Source: an uncultured Oscillospiraceae bacterium (lineage in GTDB: Bacteria > Bacillota > Clostridia > Oscillospirales > Ruminococcaceae). Taken from it: a stretch of DNA of 64,000 nucleotides. The position numbers and the translations under genes are program-made. Of this stretch, positions 52,891-62,411 are shown piece after piece. Below the pieces are notes generated by a model that saw only the letters and a list, made by a program, of their open reading frames with translations, did not search any database and was not told the origin of the DNA. Location of the stretch: positions 105,949-169,948 of the forward strand of contig CAKSLF010000003.1 in the NCBI GenBank assembly GCA_934466455.1. Direction: 5' to 3'. The first letter of the stretch is position 1, and every line of letters begins with the position of its first letter.

Positions 52891-54613
52891 GCACAAGAAA
52901 TGCCGAGGCGGCTTGATAAAACAGAAAAGACAAAGCATAGGCAAGGGCGGTTTGGAAAACAAAAATCCGAACCGCCGTTTTTGCGCCGTTTTGCTGCCAT
53001 ATTGCGGTCAAGGCGGCAATACAGGGAGTATAAACCGTAAAAAATATTATAAAAGAAAGGGCTGACAAAAGCGAAAAGCTTCCGCCAAGCTGGAGCAGAA
53101 CGGAAAGGCAGGCTTCCTTTGCAAAAACCCCGCAAATAAGCGCAATCACCGCTTCTTTTTCCAATCCGATGGGGGCAAAAAACGGGCGAACAGCGGTGCC
53201 AAAAATGTACAGCACGCTTTCCGAAGGCTCGGAAAGCGGCAAAAAATTTGCATTAAGGTGCGAAAAAAGCCAAATAATAATTCCGGAAGCGGTAATTACG
53301 GTGGAAGCTTTTGCAACAAAGCTTTGGCAGCGGATAAAGGTTTCTTCAATAATGTTTTTTGCGGATGGCATACGCAGGGGAGGAAGCTCCAGCAAAAAGC
53401 CGTGTTCCTTACCTTTTGTAAAAAAGCAATACGCTGCGCCGAGGGACAGAGAAAAAATATACACGCAGGCGACGAACAGCCAGGGGCTTTTGTCGAAAAA
53501 TACACCGGCAAAATACGAATATACCGGCAGCTTTGCGCTGCATGGAACAAAGGGCAGCGCAAGGGTAATTCGTCTGCGCTCGTCGGGGGCGGCGGATTTT
53601 GCGGCAAGCACCGCCGGTACGGTGCAGCCAAGCCCAAGCAAAAGCGGTATTACGGCAAAACCGCCAAGCCCAAGCCGCCGCAGCAGTTTATCCAAAACAA
53701 ACGCAGCCCTTGCAAGATAGCCGCTTTCTTCGAGAAATGAAATAAAAAGAAAGACGAGAGCAAGCTGCGGTAAAAAGCTGATGACCTTTCCAAAGGAGCC
53801 GAGGGCACCGTAGGCAACAAGACCTGCGGCGGATTCCGAAAGTCCTGCGGTGCTTAAAAAATTAAAAAGCAGGGCGGAGCAAATGCCGAAAAAGCTCTCC
53901 GTCAGTTCCGCAAGCGCAGAGGCGGGAAAGCCGAACGCAAGAATGAGCACGGTGAGCATACTTGTTGCGCAAACAAAGAAGGAAAAGCGGCTTTCGGTAA
54001 AAAAGCGGTCGAGCTTTTCCGAAAAGGGGCTTGCCGCTTTTAGCGAAAAACAGCTTTTGCAAAGCTCTTCTGCAGCGAGAAGCCGCTTTTCTGCCGTAAG
54101 AGGCGCAAAGCGGCGGAGCCTTTTTCCGCAGGCTGCCGACCTTGCCGCAGCAAGCAGCGGGGAAAGCCCGGTTTTATCTTTTGCGCTTATGAGAAAGCAG
54201 GGAATGCCAAGCTTTTCGGACAGAGCGGCAAGGTCAACCGCTCCGCCGGAACGCTTTAGTTCATCGGCAAAATTGATTGCCGCAACGGCTTGAGCACCGA
54301 TGCTCAAAATCTCAAGAAGCAGACAAAGCCCGTGCTCGGGATGAGCACCGTCTATAACCGTAATTACGCAATCCGCACCGCCGCCCGTAAGAAATTCGCC
54401 GGTAAGGCGTTCTTCGGCTTTTTTTGAGGCAAGAGAGTATGTTCCGGGCAAATCGACAACGGCAAAATCCGGGTCGGAACGCAGTGCGCCGTACTTTTTT
54501 TCCACAGTAACGCCGGGGCGGTTTCCTACTGCGCCGTGGCTTTTGCTGATTTGGTTAAAAAGGGTGGTTTTTCCGCAGTTCGGGGTGCCGGCAAGGGCAA
54601 TAATTTTTTTCAT
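52880..54613 (-). CDS. feoB: Ferrous iron transporter FeoB, short form
   Basis: The 577-residue protein has a GTPase domain with G1 GTPNCGKTTLF, switch GNRPGVTVEKKYG and G3 DLPGTYSL, then about ten membrane segments. The gate motifs GLGCTVPA and FVPCSAKLPVY keep their Cys residues. It is shorter than the usual 650-770 residues, and I see no neighbouring feoA. The G4-position reads NFAD. ATG 54613 has AGGTAGG upstream; an upstream start overlaps the copA promoter. It is divergent from copA. Confidence 0.9.
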   Translation of the reverse strand: MKKIIALAGTPNCGKTTLFNQISKSHGAVGNRPGVTVEKKYGALRSDPDFAVVDLPGTYSLASKKAEERLTGEFLTGGGADCVITVIDGAHPEHGLCLLLEILSIGAQAVAAINFADELKRSGGAVDLAALSEKLGIPCFLISAKDKTGLSPLLAAARSAACGKRLRRFAPLTAEKRLLAAEELCKSCFSLKAASPFSEKLDRFFTESRFSFFVCATSMLTVLILAFGFPASALAELTESFFGICSALLFNFLSTAGLSESAAGLVAYGALGSFGKVISFLPQLALVFLFISFLEESGYLARAAFVLDKLLRRLGLGGFAVIPLLLGLGCTVPAVLAAKSAAPDERRRITLALPFVPCSAKLPVYSYFAGVFFDKSPWLFVACVYIFSLSLGAAYCFFTKGKEHGFLLELPPLRMPSAKNIIEETFIRCQSFVAKASTVITASGIIIWLFSHLNANFLPLSEPSESVLYIFGTAVRPFFAPIGLEKEAVIALICGVFAKEACLSVLLQLGGSFSLLSALSFIIFFTVYTPCIAALTAIWQQNGAKTAVRIFVFQTALAYALSFLFYQAASAFLVLIR

Positions 54614-54639
54614 TTTATATCCTACCTGTTTCATAGGGA

Positions 54640-54667
54640 TTGACACGGGAGTGATTTTGGCTATAAT
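54640..54667 (+). promoter_or_regulatory. Promoter of copA
   Basis: TTGACA (54640-54645), a 16-bp spacer and TATAAT (54662-54667), 25 nt before the copA start in the short divergent feoB-copA region. Confidence 0.78.
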
Positions 54668-54692
54668 ATTTATGTACTAAGGAGGCGAAAAA

Positions 54693-57224
54693 ATGACAGA
54701 AGAAAAATTTTCGGTTACCGGAATGAGCTGTGCTGCTTGCAGCGCAAGGGTTGAGCGTGCTGTTTCCGGCACGGAGGGCGTTAAAAAAGCCGATGTAAAC
54801 CTGCTTACAAATTCCATGACCGTAAAATATGACGAGAAAATATGCTCCAAAAACGATATAATAGCGGCGGTTATAAACGCAGGATACGGAGCGGAACCGG
54901 CGACGGATATTCCCGACAAAAAAGCGGTGACATCTGCGGCGGAAAAAGCCGCCATCGACCTTAAAAAAAGACTTATCGCTTCGCTTATAATTCTTGCGCC
55001 GCTTATGTGGCTTACTATGGGTCATATGGTGGGGCTTCCGCTGCCGGAGTTTGTAAGCGGGGGCAAGGGTGCACTGAATATGGCTGTATGCCAGCTTGTG
55101 CTTTCCGGAATTATTCTGGCAATCAACAGAAGATATTTTATAAACGGCTTCAAAAACCTTGTGCGGCTTTCTCCGAATATGGATTCGCTTATCGCCGTGG
55201 GTGCGGGAGCGTCGTATATTTACGGAATTTATGTTACCGTGAAGATTGCCGAAGCCGTAGCTTCGGGCGAGCTTCATATGGCGCACGAGCTTGTTATGGG
55301 GCTGTATTTTGAGGGCGCAGGAATGATCGTGACCCTTATCGATGTGGGAAAGTACCTTGAGGCAAGGTCAAAATCCCGCACCTCCGATGCGCTTTCAAAG
55401 CTTATCGACATGACGCCGGATGCGGCAACCGTTATCAGAAACGGCGAGGAAAAGACGATTCCGGCGGCGGAGGTTGCCGTCGGAGATGTTGTGGTCGTTC
55501 GTCCGGGACAGAAAATTCCGGTGGACGGCGTAATTATCGAGGGCAGCTCCGCCATTGATGAGGCTGCGCTTACCGGCGAGAGTATGCCCGCAGAAAAATC
55601 CGAGGGCGACAGGGTTTATTCCGCAACAATAAACAAAAGCGGATTTATAAAATTTACCGCCGAAAAAGTAGGCAAGGACACATCGTTTGCAAAGATAATC
55701 CGACTTGTTGAGGATGCGTCCTCATCAAAGGCACCAATTGCACGCTTTGCGGATAAGGTTTCCGGTATATTTGTTCCGACGGTTATCGGAATTTCGGTGC
55801 TCACATTTATCGTATGGATTGCAACGGGTGCGGAGTTTTCCTTTGCGCTTACAAGTGCGATTTCCGTGCTTGTAATTTCCTGCCCGTGTGCGCTTGGGCT
55901 TGCAACCCCGGTTGCTATTATGGTAGGAACCGGAAAGGGCGCAGAAAACGGAATTTTGATAAAGTCTGCGGAGTATCTTGAGCACGCCGGAACCGTGGAT
56001 ACGGTTGTTTTTGACAAAACGGGAACTCTTACGGAGGGAGTACCGGAGATAAAGGGCATAGCGACAGCGGGAAATGTTACCGAACAGGAGCTGCTTTCCG
56101 TTGCGGCAAGTATCGAGAGCAAAAGCGAGCATCCGCTTGCCGCCGCCGTGCTCAAAAAGGCGGAGGAAAAGAAAGCCGCCGTGCTCAATGTTGAAAATTT
56201 CGGTTCCGCAGCGGGAAAAGGCGTTTTCGGCGAGATAAACGGAAGCAAATATTATGTGGGGAGCCGCCGCATTATGGATTCTCTCGGGTGCGATCTTTCG
56301 CCTTTTGCGGAATTTGAGCACGAGGCGGCAAACAGAGGCATGACCCCGCTTTATGTTGCAAAGGGAAATACGCCGATAGGCGTCCTCGCAGCAGCGGACA
56401 GCGTTCGCAAGACCGCAAGGCAGGCGGTGGAAACGCTTAAAAAGATGGGCGTTGAAACCGTTATGCTCACCGGCGACACAAGGGCGGCGGCAAACGCCGT
56501 TTGCGCCGAGCTTGGGATAAGCGAAGCCGTCGCCGAGGTTTTGCCGGAGGACAAGGAAAAGAAAATCGCCGAGCTTTCCGCCGCCGGAAAAAAGGTGGCG
56601 ATGGTCGGCGACGGAATTAACGACGCTCCGGCTCTTGCCCGTGCGGATGTCGGTATAGCAATCGGCGGCGGAACCGATGTTGCGATGGATTGTGCGGATG
56701 TCGTGCTTGTGCAAAGCGACCCCATGGGCGCAGCAAAGGCGATTTTGCTTTCCCGTGCGGTGATTAAAAACATCAAGGAAAACCTCTTTTGGGCGTTTTT
56801 CTATAACTGCCTTGGTATTCCCTTGGCGGCGGGCGTGTTTTATAACCTGCTTCATTGGCAGATAAGCCCGATGTTTGCGGCGGCGGCGATGAGCCTTTCC
56901 TCCGTTTCCGTTGTGGCAAATGCGCTGCGCCTAAAACGGCTTAATCTTAATCCCGAAAAAACCGCTGCGGAGGAGCCGCAGCAGAAAATAACCGAACCTA
57001 AAGAAGAAAGGGAGAAAACTATGAAAGCGGAAATTAAAGTTGAAGGTATGATGTGCGGACATTGCGTTGCCCATGTTGAGGAAGCTTTGCGCAGCGTTGC
57101 GGGCGTTTCTTCAGCAAAGGCAGACCTTGCAAAAGGCGTTGCTTTTGTTGAATACGGGGAGCCTGCAACCTTGGAGCAGCTTGAGGCGGCAATAGAAAAA
57201 GCCGGATATAAGGTTGTAAAATAA
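54693..57224 (+). CDS. copA: Copper-exporting P1B-type ATPase with N- and C-terminal HMA domains
   Basis: The 843-residue pump exports Cu+. It has an N-terminal HMA domain with GMSCAACSARVE (residues 10-21), eight membrane segments, an actuator domain with TGES, the metal site CPCALGLATP, the phosphorylation site DKTGTLTEG, HP in SEHPLAAAVL, and GDGINDAPALARADVG. After a Glu/Pro/Lys linker comes a second HMA domain with GMMCGHCVAHVEE, resembling CopZ. An internal in-frame ATG at 57021 has AAGGGAGA 8 nt before it, so a free CopZ-like chaperone could also be made. AAGGAGG lies before the main start. Confidence 0.94.
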   Translation: MTEEKFSVTGMSCAACSARVERAVSGTEGVKKADVNLLTNSMTVKYDEKICSKNDIIAAVINAGYGAEPATDIPDKKAVTSAAEKAAIDLKKRLIASLIILAPLMWLTMGHMVGLPLPEFVSGGKGALNMAVCQLVLSGIILAINRRYFINGFKNLVRLSPNMDSLIAVGAGASYIYGIYVTVKIAEAVASGELHMAHELVMGLYFEGAGMIVTLIDVGKYLEARSKSRTSDALSKLIDMTPDAATVIRNGEEKTIPAAEVAVGDVVVVRPGQKIPVDGVIIEGSSAIDEAALTGESMPAEKSEGDRVYSATINKSGFIKFTAEKVGKDTSFAKIIRLVEDASSSKAPIARFADKVSGIFVPTVIGISVLTFIVWIATGAEFSFALTSAISVLVISCPCALGLATPVAIMVGTGKGAENGILIKSAEYLEHAGTVDTVVFDKTGTLTEGVPEIKGIATAGNVTEQELLSVAASIESKSEHPLAAAVLKKAEEKKAAVLNVENFGSAAGKGVFGEINGSKYYVGSRRIMDSLGCDLSPFAEFEHEAANRGMTPLYVAKGNTPIGVLAAADSVRKTARQAVETLKKMGVETVMLTGDTRAAANAVCAELGISEAVAEVLPEDKEKKIAELSAAGKKVAMVGDGINDAPALARADVGIAIGGGTDVAMDCADVVLVQSDPMGAAKAILLSRAVIKNIKENLFWAFFYNCLGIPLAAGVFYNLLHWQISPMFAAAAMSLSSVSVVANALRLKRLNLNPEKTAAEEPQQKITEPKEEREKTMKAEIKVEGMMCGHCVAHVEEALRSVAGVSSAKADLAKGVAFVEYGEPATLEQLEAAIEKAGYKVVK
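57021..57224 (+). CDS. Possible internally initiated CopZ-like copper chaperone (in frame with copA)
   Basis: Starting at the internal ATG 57021 this would give a 67-residue HMA protein beginning MKAEIKVEGMMCGHCVAHVE. The preceding AAGAAAGGGAGA acts as a plausible ribosome-binding site 8 nt upstream. In E. coli copA a free chaperone is made from within the pump gene by another route, so a similar use is conceivable. Proof is lacking. Confidence 0.35.
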   Translation: MKAEIKVEGMMCGHCVAHVEEALRSVAGVSSAKADLAKGVAFVEYGEPATLEQLEAAIEKAGYKVVK

Positions 57225-57239
57225 TGCATTTTTGCGAGG

Positions 57240-57270
57240 GCGGCGGAGCTTTGCTCCGCCGCAGTTTTTT
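57240..57270 (+). terminator. Terminator after copA
   Basis: A perfect 10-bp stem GCGGCGGAGC against GCTCCGCCGC with a TTT loop, then AGTTTTTT. Confidence 0.92.
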
Positions 57271-57314
57271 GCGGAAAACCCTGCGGAAAATGTAAAATAT
57301 TTTACCCAAAGCAC

Positions 57315-57343
57315 TTGACAAGCACCGCAAAATAGTGTATAGT
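57315..57343 (+). promoter_or_regulatory. Promoter of tRNA-Lys
   Basis: TTGACA (57315-57320), 17 bp, TATAGT (57338-57343), 27 nt before the tRNA 5' end. Confidence 0.8.
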
Positions 57344-57370
57344 AGTAGCGTTGTCTGATGACGACGGTAT

Positions 57371-57446
57371 GAGCCATTAGCTCAGCTGGCAGAGCACTTG
57401 ACTTTTAATCAAGGTGCCCGGGGTTCGAATCCCCGATGGCTCACCA
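57371..57446 (+). tRNA. tRNA-Lys (anticodon TTT)
   Basis: The 76-nt gene has a perfect acceptor stem (GAGCCAT against ATGGCTC), D arm with TAGCTCAGCTGGCAGAGC, anticodon stem CTTGA/TCAAG with loop CTTTTAA (anticodon TTT), T arm GGGGTTCGAATCCCC and an encoded CCA. A promoter and a terminator flank it. Confidence 0.98.
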
Positions 57447-57447
57447 A

Positions 57448-57482
57448 AAATCCCCGAAGCATTGCTTCAGGGATTTTTTTTC
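57448..57482 (+). terminator. Terminator after tRNA-Lys
   Basis: AATCCCCGAAGC pairs with GCTTCAGGGATT (one mismatch) and a long T-run follows. Confidence 0.85.
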
Positions 57483-57563
57483 GCAAAAACAAGCTTGAGC
57501 ACGCAGCAGGGGGGTCACGCCTTTATGCGGGGGTTTCAAAGCTGCCGTTTTTGCGAAAGGGTA

Positions 57564-57592
57564 TTGACAAAACTTAATAAATGGTTCATAAT
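57564..57592 (+). promoter_or_regulatory. Promoter of the cobalamin-riboswitch transcript
   Basis: TTGACA (57564-57569), a 17-bp spacer and CATAAT (57587-57592). The transcript would start near 57600, about 45 nt before the aptamer. Confidence 0.72.
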
Positions 57593-57642
57593 AATTTAAC
57601 AGTAAAAGTGAATTTACTTAAAAAAGAATATTTGCATATTTC

Positions 57643-57836
57643 GGAACACGGCTTTGCGCTTTTTTTGCGCAAGGTACAGAGAAACGGGGTGCAAATCCCC
57701 GACGCAGAAACGGCACTGTAAGGTGTATGTTCTTTCCGATTGGCGCAGCAGCGCAGTCACTCGGGTAAAACCGGGGAAGGCTTTGCGGAAAGGACGGGAC
57801 TTTTGTCCCATGCACCAAGTCAGGATATTTGGTTCC
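57643..57836 (+). promoter_or_regulatory. Cobalamin riboswitch aptamer
   Basis: The aptamer shows the conserved cobalamin-box elements: GGGGTGCAAATCCCC, then CGCAGAAACGGCACTGTAA in the core, and near the 3' end ACCAAGTCAGGATATTTGGT. GGAAC (57643) can pair with GTTCC (57832) as P1. Ligand binding normally shuts off downstream expression. A terminator hairpin at 57890-57925 is the probable expression platform. The regulated gene is the dockerin-bearing surface protein at 58055. Confidence 0.92.
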
Positions 57837-57889
57837 AATCTCCACTCTTGGCTTTCCCAAAGGAGCAGTATGCAGTGCATAAAAACGTT

Positions 57890-57925
57890 TGCACCAAGGT
57901 TTGAAAAAACTTTGGTGCTTTTTTA
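57890..57925 (+). terminator. Riboswitch expression-platform terminator
   Basis: GCACCAAGGTTT pairs with AAACTTTGGTGC (one G-U pair) around a short A-rich loop and is followed by six T. It lies about 55 nt after the aptamer and 130 nt before the coding start, so cobalamin could terminate transcription here. Confidence 0.82.
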
Positions 57926-57937
57926 TTCTGACGAGGC

Positions 57938-57976
57938 GGAGCGGTACCGCTCCCATTCTTTACTCCGTAAAGAATG
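57938..57976 (+). promoter_or_regulatory. Two small hairpins between the riboswitch terminator and the surface-protein gene
   Basis: GGAGCGGTACCGCTCC (57938-57953) is a 16-bp perfect palindrome. CATTCTTTAC and GTAAAGAATG (57954-57976) form a 10-bp stem with a TCC loop. Neither has a T-run. They may protect the 5' part of the read-through mRNA. Confidence 0.55.
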
Positions 57977-58054
57977 ATAAGCTTTGGCAGGTGGGCAATT
58001 ACAGCTTTTATGTCGGGAACGAAATAAGTAAAAAACAAACAGGAGGGAAAAACA

Positions 58055-61000
58055 ATGAAAAAGGTATTATCGCTGCTGTTGGCAGTGATGATGGTCATCA
58101 GCCTTTGCCCTATAACGGCACTGGCGGATGCGCAGCTTGTGGAGCTTCCGCTGTTTACGGATCAGGAACAGCCGTCAAAGGTCGAGCCTGCGGAAGACGT
58201 AGGAAATATCGATTTGCCGAAGCCTGCCGCAACAGACACGCATGCCATCACCGTTGCGGATATTGAAACAAATATCACCTTGGCGGTCGGTGGTCTTTAC
58301 ACGCTGAAGCTTCCCGAAGTGTTCAGCGACAGCATGAACCATTCCATGAGCTATAAGATTGTGGGAATTTTAGGTTCACAGGCGGGAATTACGGAAGAAG
58401 GAGTCTTCAAGTTTACGATGATTTCCGCCGGAGAGTATAAGCCGAAAATAGTCGCCACCTGTGACGATGACCCGACCGTTACGGCAGCGTTGGAGCTGAA
58501 AATCTCGGTAAAAAACAGCGATTCCGGCAACGAGAATCCCGCGCAGTATGGCTATAACGAAACGCCTGCCGACAGAGTGAGCGTTATAGTAACCATTTCC
58601 AGTGACGGTATCCCGATAAGAGGAAAGGACGGAACGGTTTTATCCCATATGAATGTAACTGTTCCGTATTTCGATTTGGGACTTTACGGTCTTGAAGATT
58701 ATTACCGTTATCACACCGATGGCGGAAAGGGTCCGTATATAGATAATGTTGTGGTAGAAAGACCCACCACTATGCACCTTCTTATCTATATGCTGGAACG
58801 CTATTACCTCGGTATTCCGGAAGAAAACTGCTGCAAGGGCACATCCGGGGTACTTGAATACAATGAAAAGAATGTAGTTAAATTCCTAAACGGTGAAACC
58901 GCTTATATAGGCGAGGAATCGGCTCTCCATTATACAGGAGGGGCAACCTCCACGTATATGGAGTCTTTTTGGGGACATGACCAAAACCTTTTGTACTACC
59001 GCAACCATGTGTTTCCTCTTATGTCCGAGGGCTGGGGCTCCTCATCGGATTATCAGCTCCTTTCGGATAACGATGTCATAGAACTTGCAATGTTTTCAAA
59101 CTGGAACTTCTATGGCGGAGGCGCATTCTGCTGTTTTAATAAAGAATCTTATACGGTTGAAGCGGGTGAGCCTCTTGGCTTTAATACAAAAGGCTCCTCC
59201 ACATCGCAATGGGGAAGTGCATATACCGTTCCCATTACAGGTCTTAAGGTACGCATTTACGATGAAAAGTGGAATCTTATTGATGAGCTTGAAAGCGAAA
59301 CCCCAAGCTTTCAATATAACTTTAATAAGGCAGGGGTTTATCAGCTTATCGGTATGGATGCAAATGCCGGTACAGATGAAGCGAACCGCGCACCTGCAAC
59401 TGCGGTTGTTACGGTAACGGACGGCTTTGCGGAATACCCCTTTGCTTCCTTACAAACGACTGGCGGGATGCCCCTGCCGAAAATAGAAACAAGATTTGAT
59501 ATAGAAAATGTAGGGCATTATCATGTTTCCGTTCCCTCCGGTACAAGCGAGGTTAAAATTATCTGGAAAGATGATGCAGAGCTTTCCGGAAGCTATGACA
59601 CCTACAAAATCGGCGGTGGAGACTATAATCAGAATGCGGGAACACTTATTGTAGAGGGAAATTCGGTCACCGTAAATCCTGCCGACTGGTCTGCTGACGG
59701 CAACGCAATTATACTCAAAAACGGCGATGGAAACTTTTTGGGTGCGTTCACCTTTGAATTTTATACGGCGAGCGGAGTTAACTTCCCCCCAATTCGTAAA
59801 GGAGGAGTTCCCGCTTTCAGAAATCTTTCCGTGCGCATAGACAAGCCATATTTGTTGGATCTTTCCACAATATTTGAGGATCCCGACGGTAACCCGATGA
59901 CCTATGCCGTTTCGGTTGACGGCGGCGACTTTACCGCAACGGATAAGGACTATTCCTATACACCGACAAAGCTCGGTTCCGCAAAGCTTGTGTTCCGTGC
60001 CGAGGACAGCCTCGGCGCAATCGGAGAGGAAACCTATACGCTTAATCTTACCGTTCGTGAAAATGCGCTTCCGGTGCTTATAGACGAAGCCTCCGGAGAA
60101 AAAACTGTACGCATAAACGAATATGCAGCCATAAATCTGCTTGCAATTTTCAACGATCCGGATGAAGATGAGCTTACATATGAATATTCGAGGGACGGCG
60201 GAAAAACCTATGAATCTTTTGTTCCATACGAGTGGGTGGAAAGAATATATAATTCCGCAACTACAACGGTTGCTGTTCCTCATAAGGATTTTCGCTATAC
60301 ACAGTCGGAGCTTGACGATGTTGTGTTTTTAATCCGAGCACGTGATGATAAAGGCTTTGGTGAGGTATACACCTTCATTGCGCACTTTGTTGAAAATCAG
60401 GCACCTGTTCCGAAGCAGGAATATTTCACCGAGGACGGAATGGTAAACCACTATTGGTTTTTCGATATAGTCAAAGCCTTTACAGATCCTGAAGGCGACG
60501 AAATGACCTATACCGTTTCTATTGATGGAGGGGAGCCAATTACCATTGCTAGACCTTTCCCTTTGGATTCGGAATATATTTTCTACACATATGTTGACGG
60601 CAGCTCAGGCCACAGGTTCGCTCCTCTCCTTACCGAGGAGAAAGAATACAAATTTGTGTTCACTGCAACGGACAGTAAAGGCAGCAGCGGAAGCTGCACC
60701 TGCTTTGTAAACGCAAAGCCGGAGGAAATTCACGAGGTAACGGTTACTGATAACACATTCCCCTCCAATCTTGCCGGAAAAGCCGCTTATTCAAGGAATG
60801 AAGGTCAGCCCGATACATGGATTACCGGGTACAAGGTAACGGATGAGGTTTTGGTTCGCCGTGTTCGCTATTCCGAATACAAGGGCTTTTATAACTACTA
60901 TATTGATTTGGACGGCACCGGACTTATTACAGGGCAGGAATTCCAGATTGAGATGGAGGCTAAGCCTTCCTTTGTGGGAAAATACAACTTTGTAGGACCC

Positions 61001-62365
61001 AAGCTTGGAGAATACTATGAGGAAACGGCAACCTTTAAGGCGGAAAATTATGTTCAGACGGAAAGATTTGCGTGGCATTCACAGCATCCAAATGCAAATT
61101 ATACATCCATAAGCGATAACTGGCTTAGATACCGCTTCTGTATTTCCGTTTTACCGGATGAAAAGCCAAACCCGGTTTCTCTATCTGTAGCCTTGCCTAG
61201 GGATGAACTGTATGTGGGAGAAAAAACCTCCGATGCAGTTGTAAAATGCACCTATGACGATGGGCGCACTCGCCGCCTGTTTAGCTTTACAACAAGCCCT
61301 GCCTCATTTGACGAAGCGGGAAGCAAAAATCTTTCGGTTTCCGGAGGAGGACTTACCGTTTCCGTTCCGGTTAAGGTAAACGAGGTTCCCTCTTATACTG
61401 CGCTGCTTGACAACTACGGGCCCTATGGCAGAGCGAGATGCGTTACCGTAACCGATAAAAACGGCAATCCCATCGAAGGCGCAACGCTCACCCTTGGAGA
61501 AGTAACCTACGAGACAGAGAATTTTGATTATTCCACATATGAGCAGCGAAGGAACCTTCCCTTGCAGCTTACCCTTCCGGGCAGTATTGAAAGCGAAGAG
61601 GAAATCGAGCTTCGCTTTGAGCTTATTAACCACCATCACTATGCGCATCTTTACATTGCGGGAGAAAATGCTACGAAGGAAAAAACAGATTACGGCTGGT
61701 ATTGTACCCTTCCTATTACTTTGAACGGAAATTCCGGTACGGCAAATGCATATTATGTGGACTGCAACATAACCGACAACAGAGGAACTATATATCACTG
61801 GTACGATGCTATGCCGATAAGCTGGAAAATCGGAGATGACGGCATTTCCGGAAAAATTTCCTTCTGGGGAACGGCGGATGATGCGGAAATTCTTGTTTAT
61901 GATGCGGCTGTTTCCGATGGCGACATTCGTGCGGATGTCAAGGGCGAACGCACAAAGGCACTTGCAAAAATTACGGACAAGCGCGGGGAAGTTACAGCCG
62001 ACGGAAAACGCAGTGTTCAGGAATTCTTCCTTTCAGGGCTTAAAGCAGGTTCGTACAAGCTTGCGGTTTATAAACCGGGCAAATATGTTGTTGCAGTTTC
62101 AAAGGAAATAGCACTTTCCGCTTCCGGAACTACGGATTGCGGACTTATAACCCTTTGGCTTTTGGGCGATGTGAACAACAACGGAAATGTAACATTTGCC
62201 GACAGTACACAAATTCTGCGCTATGTATCGAAAAAGCGTACTTTGAATGAAGAAGAAATGCTTGCCGCAGATATAAACAACGATGGAAAAGTAATTTTTG
62301 CCGACAGCACACAGATTCTGCGCTATATAGCAAGAAAGCCCTCACTGTTTGATAACTATAGCTGA
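58055..62365 (+). CDS. Large exported surface protein with DUF4430-like region, cadherin-like repeats and C-terminal dockerin
   Basis: The 1436-residue protein has a signal peptide (about 1-25), an Ig-like domain (60-155) and a conserved region at about 172-360 with VTVPYFDLGLYGLEDYYRYH, then MESFWGHDQNLLYYRNHVFP and LLSDNDVIELAMFSNW. The last part resembles the DUF4430/transcobalamin C-terminal beta-grasp fold (weak motif-level evidence). Then come a PKD-like stretch, three cadherin-like repeats with DPDGNPMTY, DPDEDELTY and DPEGDEMTY (about 605-890), a Big-like domain (1040-1110) and a type-I-like dockerin (1370-1430) with two Ca loops, GDVNNNGNVTFADS and ADINNDGKVIFADS. No LPXTG is seen. 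AGGAGGG precedes the ATG. It lies behind a cobalamin riboswitch, so a role in corrinoid capture is a hypothesis. Confidence 0.88.
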   Translation: MKKVLSLLLAVMMVISLCPITALADAQLVELPLFTDQEQPSKVEPAEDVGNIDLPKPAATDTHAITVADIETNITLAVGGLYTLKLPEVFSDSMNHSMSYKIVGILGSQAGITEEGVFKFTMISAGEYKPKIVATCDDDPTVTAALELKISVKNSDSGNENPAQYGYNETPADRVSVIVTISSDGIPIRGKDGTVLSHMNVTVPYFDLGLYGLEDYYRYHTDGGKGPYIDNVVVERPTTMHLLIYMLERYYLGIPEENCCKGTSGVLEYNEKNVVKFLNGETAYIGEESALHYTGGATSTYMESFWGHDQNLLYYRNHVFPLMSEGWGSSSDYQLLSDNDVIELAMFSNWNFYGGGAFCCFNKESYTVEAGEPLGFNTKGSSTSQWGSAYTVPITGLKVRIYDEKWNLIDELESETPSFQYNFNKAGVYQLIGMDANAGTDEANRAPATAVVTVTDGFAEYPFASLQTTGGMPLPKIETRFDIENVGHYHVSVPSGTSEVKIIWKDDAELSGSYDTYKIGGGDYNQNAGTLIVEGNSVTVNPADWSADGNAIILKNGDGNFLGAFTFEFYTASGVNFPPIRKGGVPAFRNLSVRIDKPYLLDLSTIFEDPDGNPMTYAVSVDGGDFTATDKDYSYTPTKLGSAKLVFRAEDSLGAIGEETYTLNLTVRENALPVLIDEASGEKTVRINEYAAINLLAIFNDPDEDELTYEYSRDGGKTYESFVPYEWVERIYNSATTTVAVPHKDFRYTQSELDDVVFLIRARDDKGFGEVYTFIAHFVENQAPVPKQEYFTEDGMVNHYWFFDIVKAFTDPEGDEMTYTVSIDGGEPITIARPFPLDSEYIFYTYVDGSSGHRFAPLLTEEKEYKFVFTATDSKGSSGSCTCFVNAKPEEIHEVTVTDNTFPSNLAGKAAYSRNEGQPDTWITGYKVTDEVLVRRVRYSEYKGFYNYYIDLDGTGLITGQEFQIEMEAKPSFVGKYNFVGPKLGEYYEETATFKAENYVQTERFAWHSQHPNANYTSISDNWLRYRFCISVLPDEKPNPVSLSVALPRDELYVGEKTSDAVVKCTYDDGRTRRLFSFTTSPASFDEAGSKNLSVSGGGLTVSVPVKVNEVPSYTALLDNYGPYGRARCVTVTDKNGNPIEGATLTLGEVTYETENFDYSTYEQRRNLPLQLTLPGSIESEEEIELRFELINHHHYAHLYIAGENATKEKTDYGWYCTLPITLNGNSGTANAYYVDCNITDNRGTIYHWYDAMPISWKIGDDGISGKISFWGTADDAEILVYDAAVSDGDIRADVKGERTKALAKITDKRGEVTADGKRSVQEFFLSGLKAGSYKLAVYKPGKYVVAVSKEIALSASGTTDCGLITLWLLGDVNNNGNVTFADSTQILRYVSKKRTLNEEEMLAADINNDGKVIFADSTQILRYIARKPSLFDNYS

Positions 62366-62411
62366 AAAGCTCGTTATAAAAAATATTTTAGGAAAGAGGT
62401 ATTGTTTTTTT

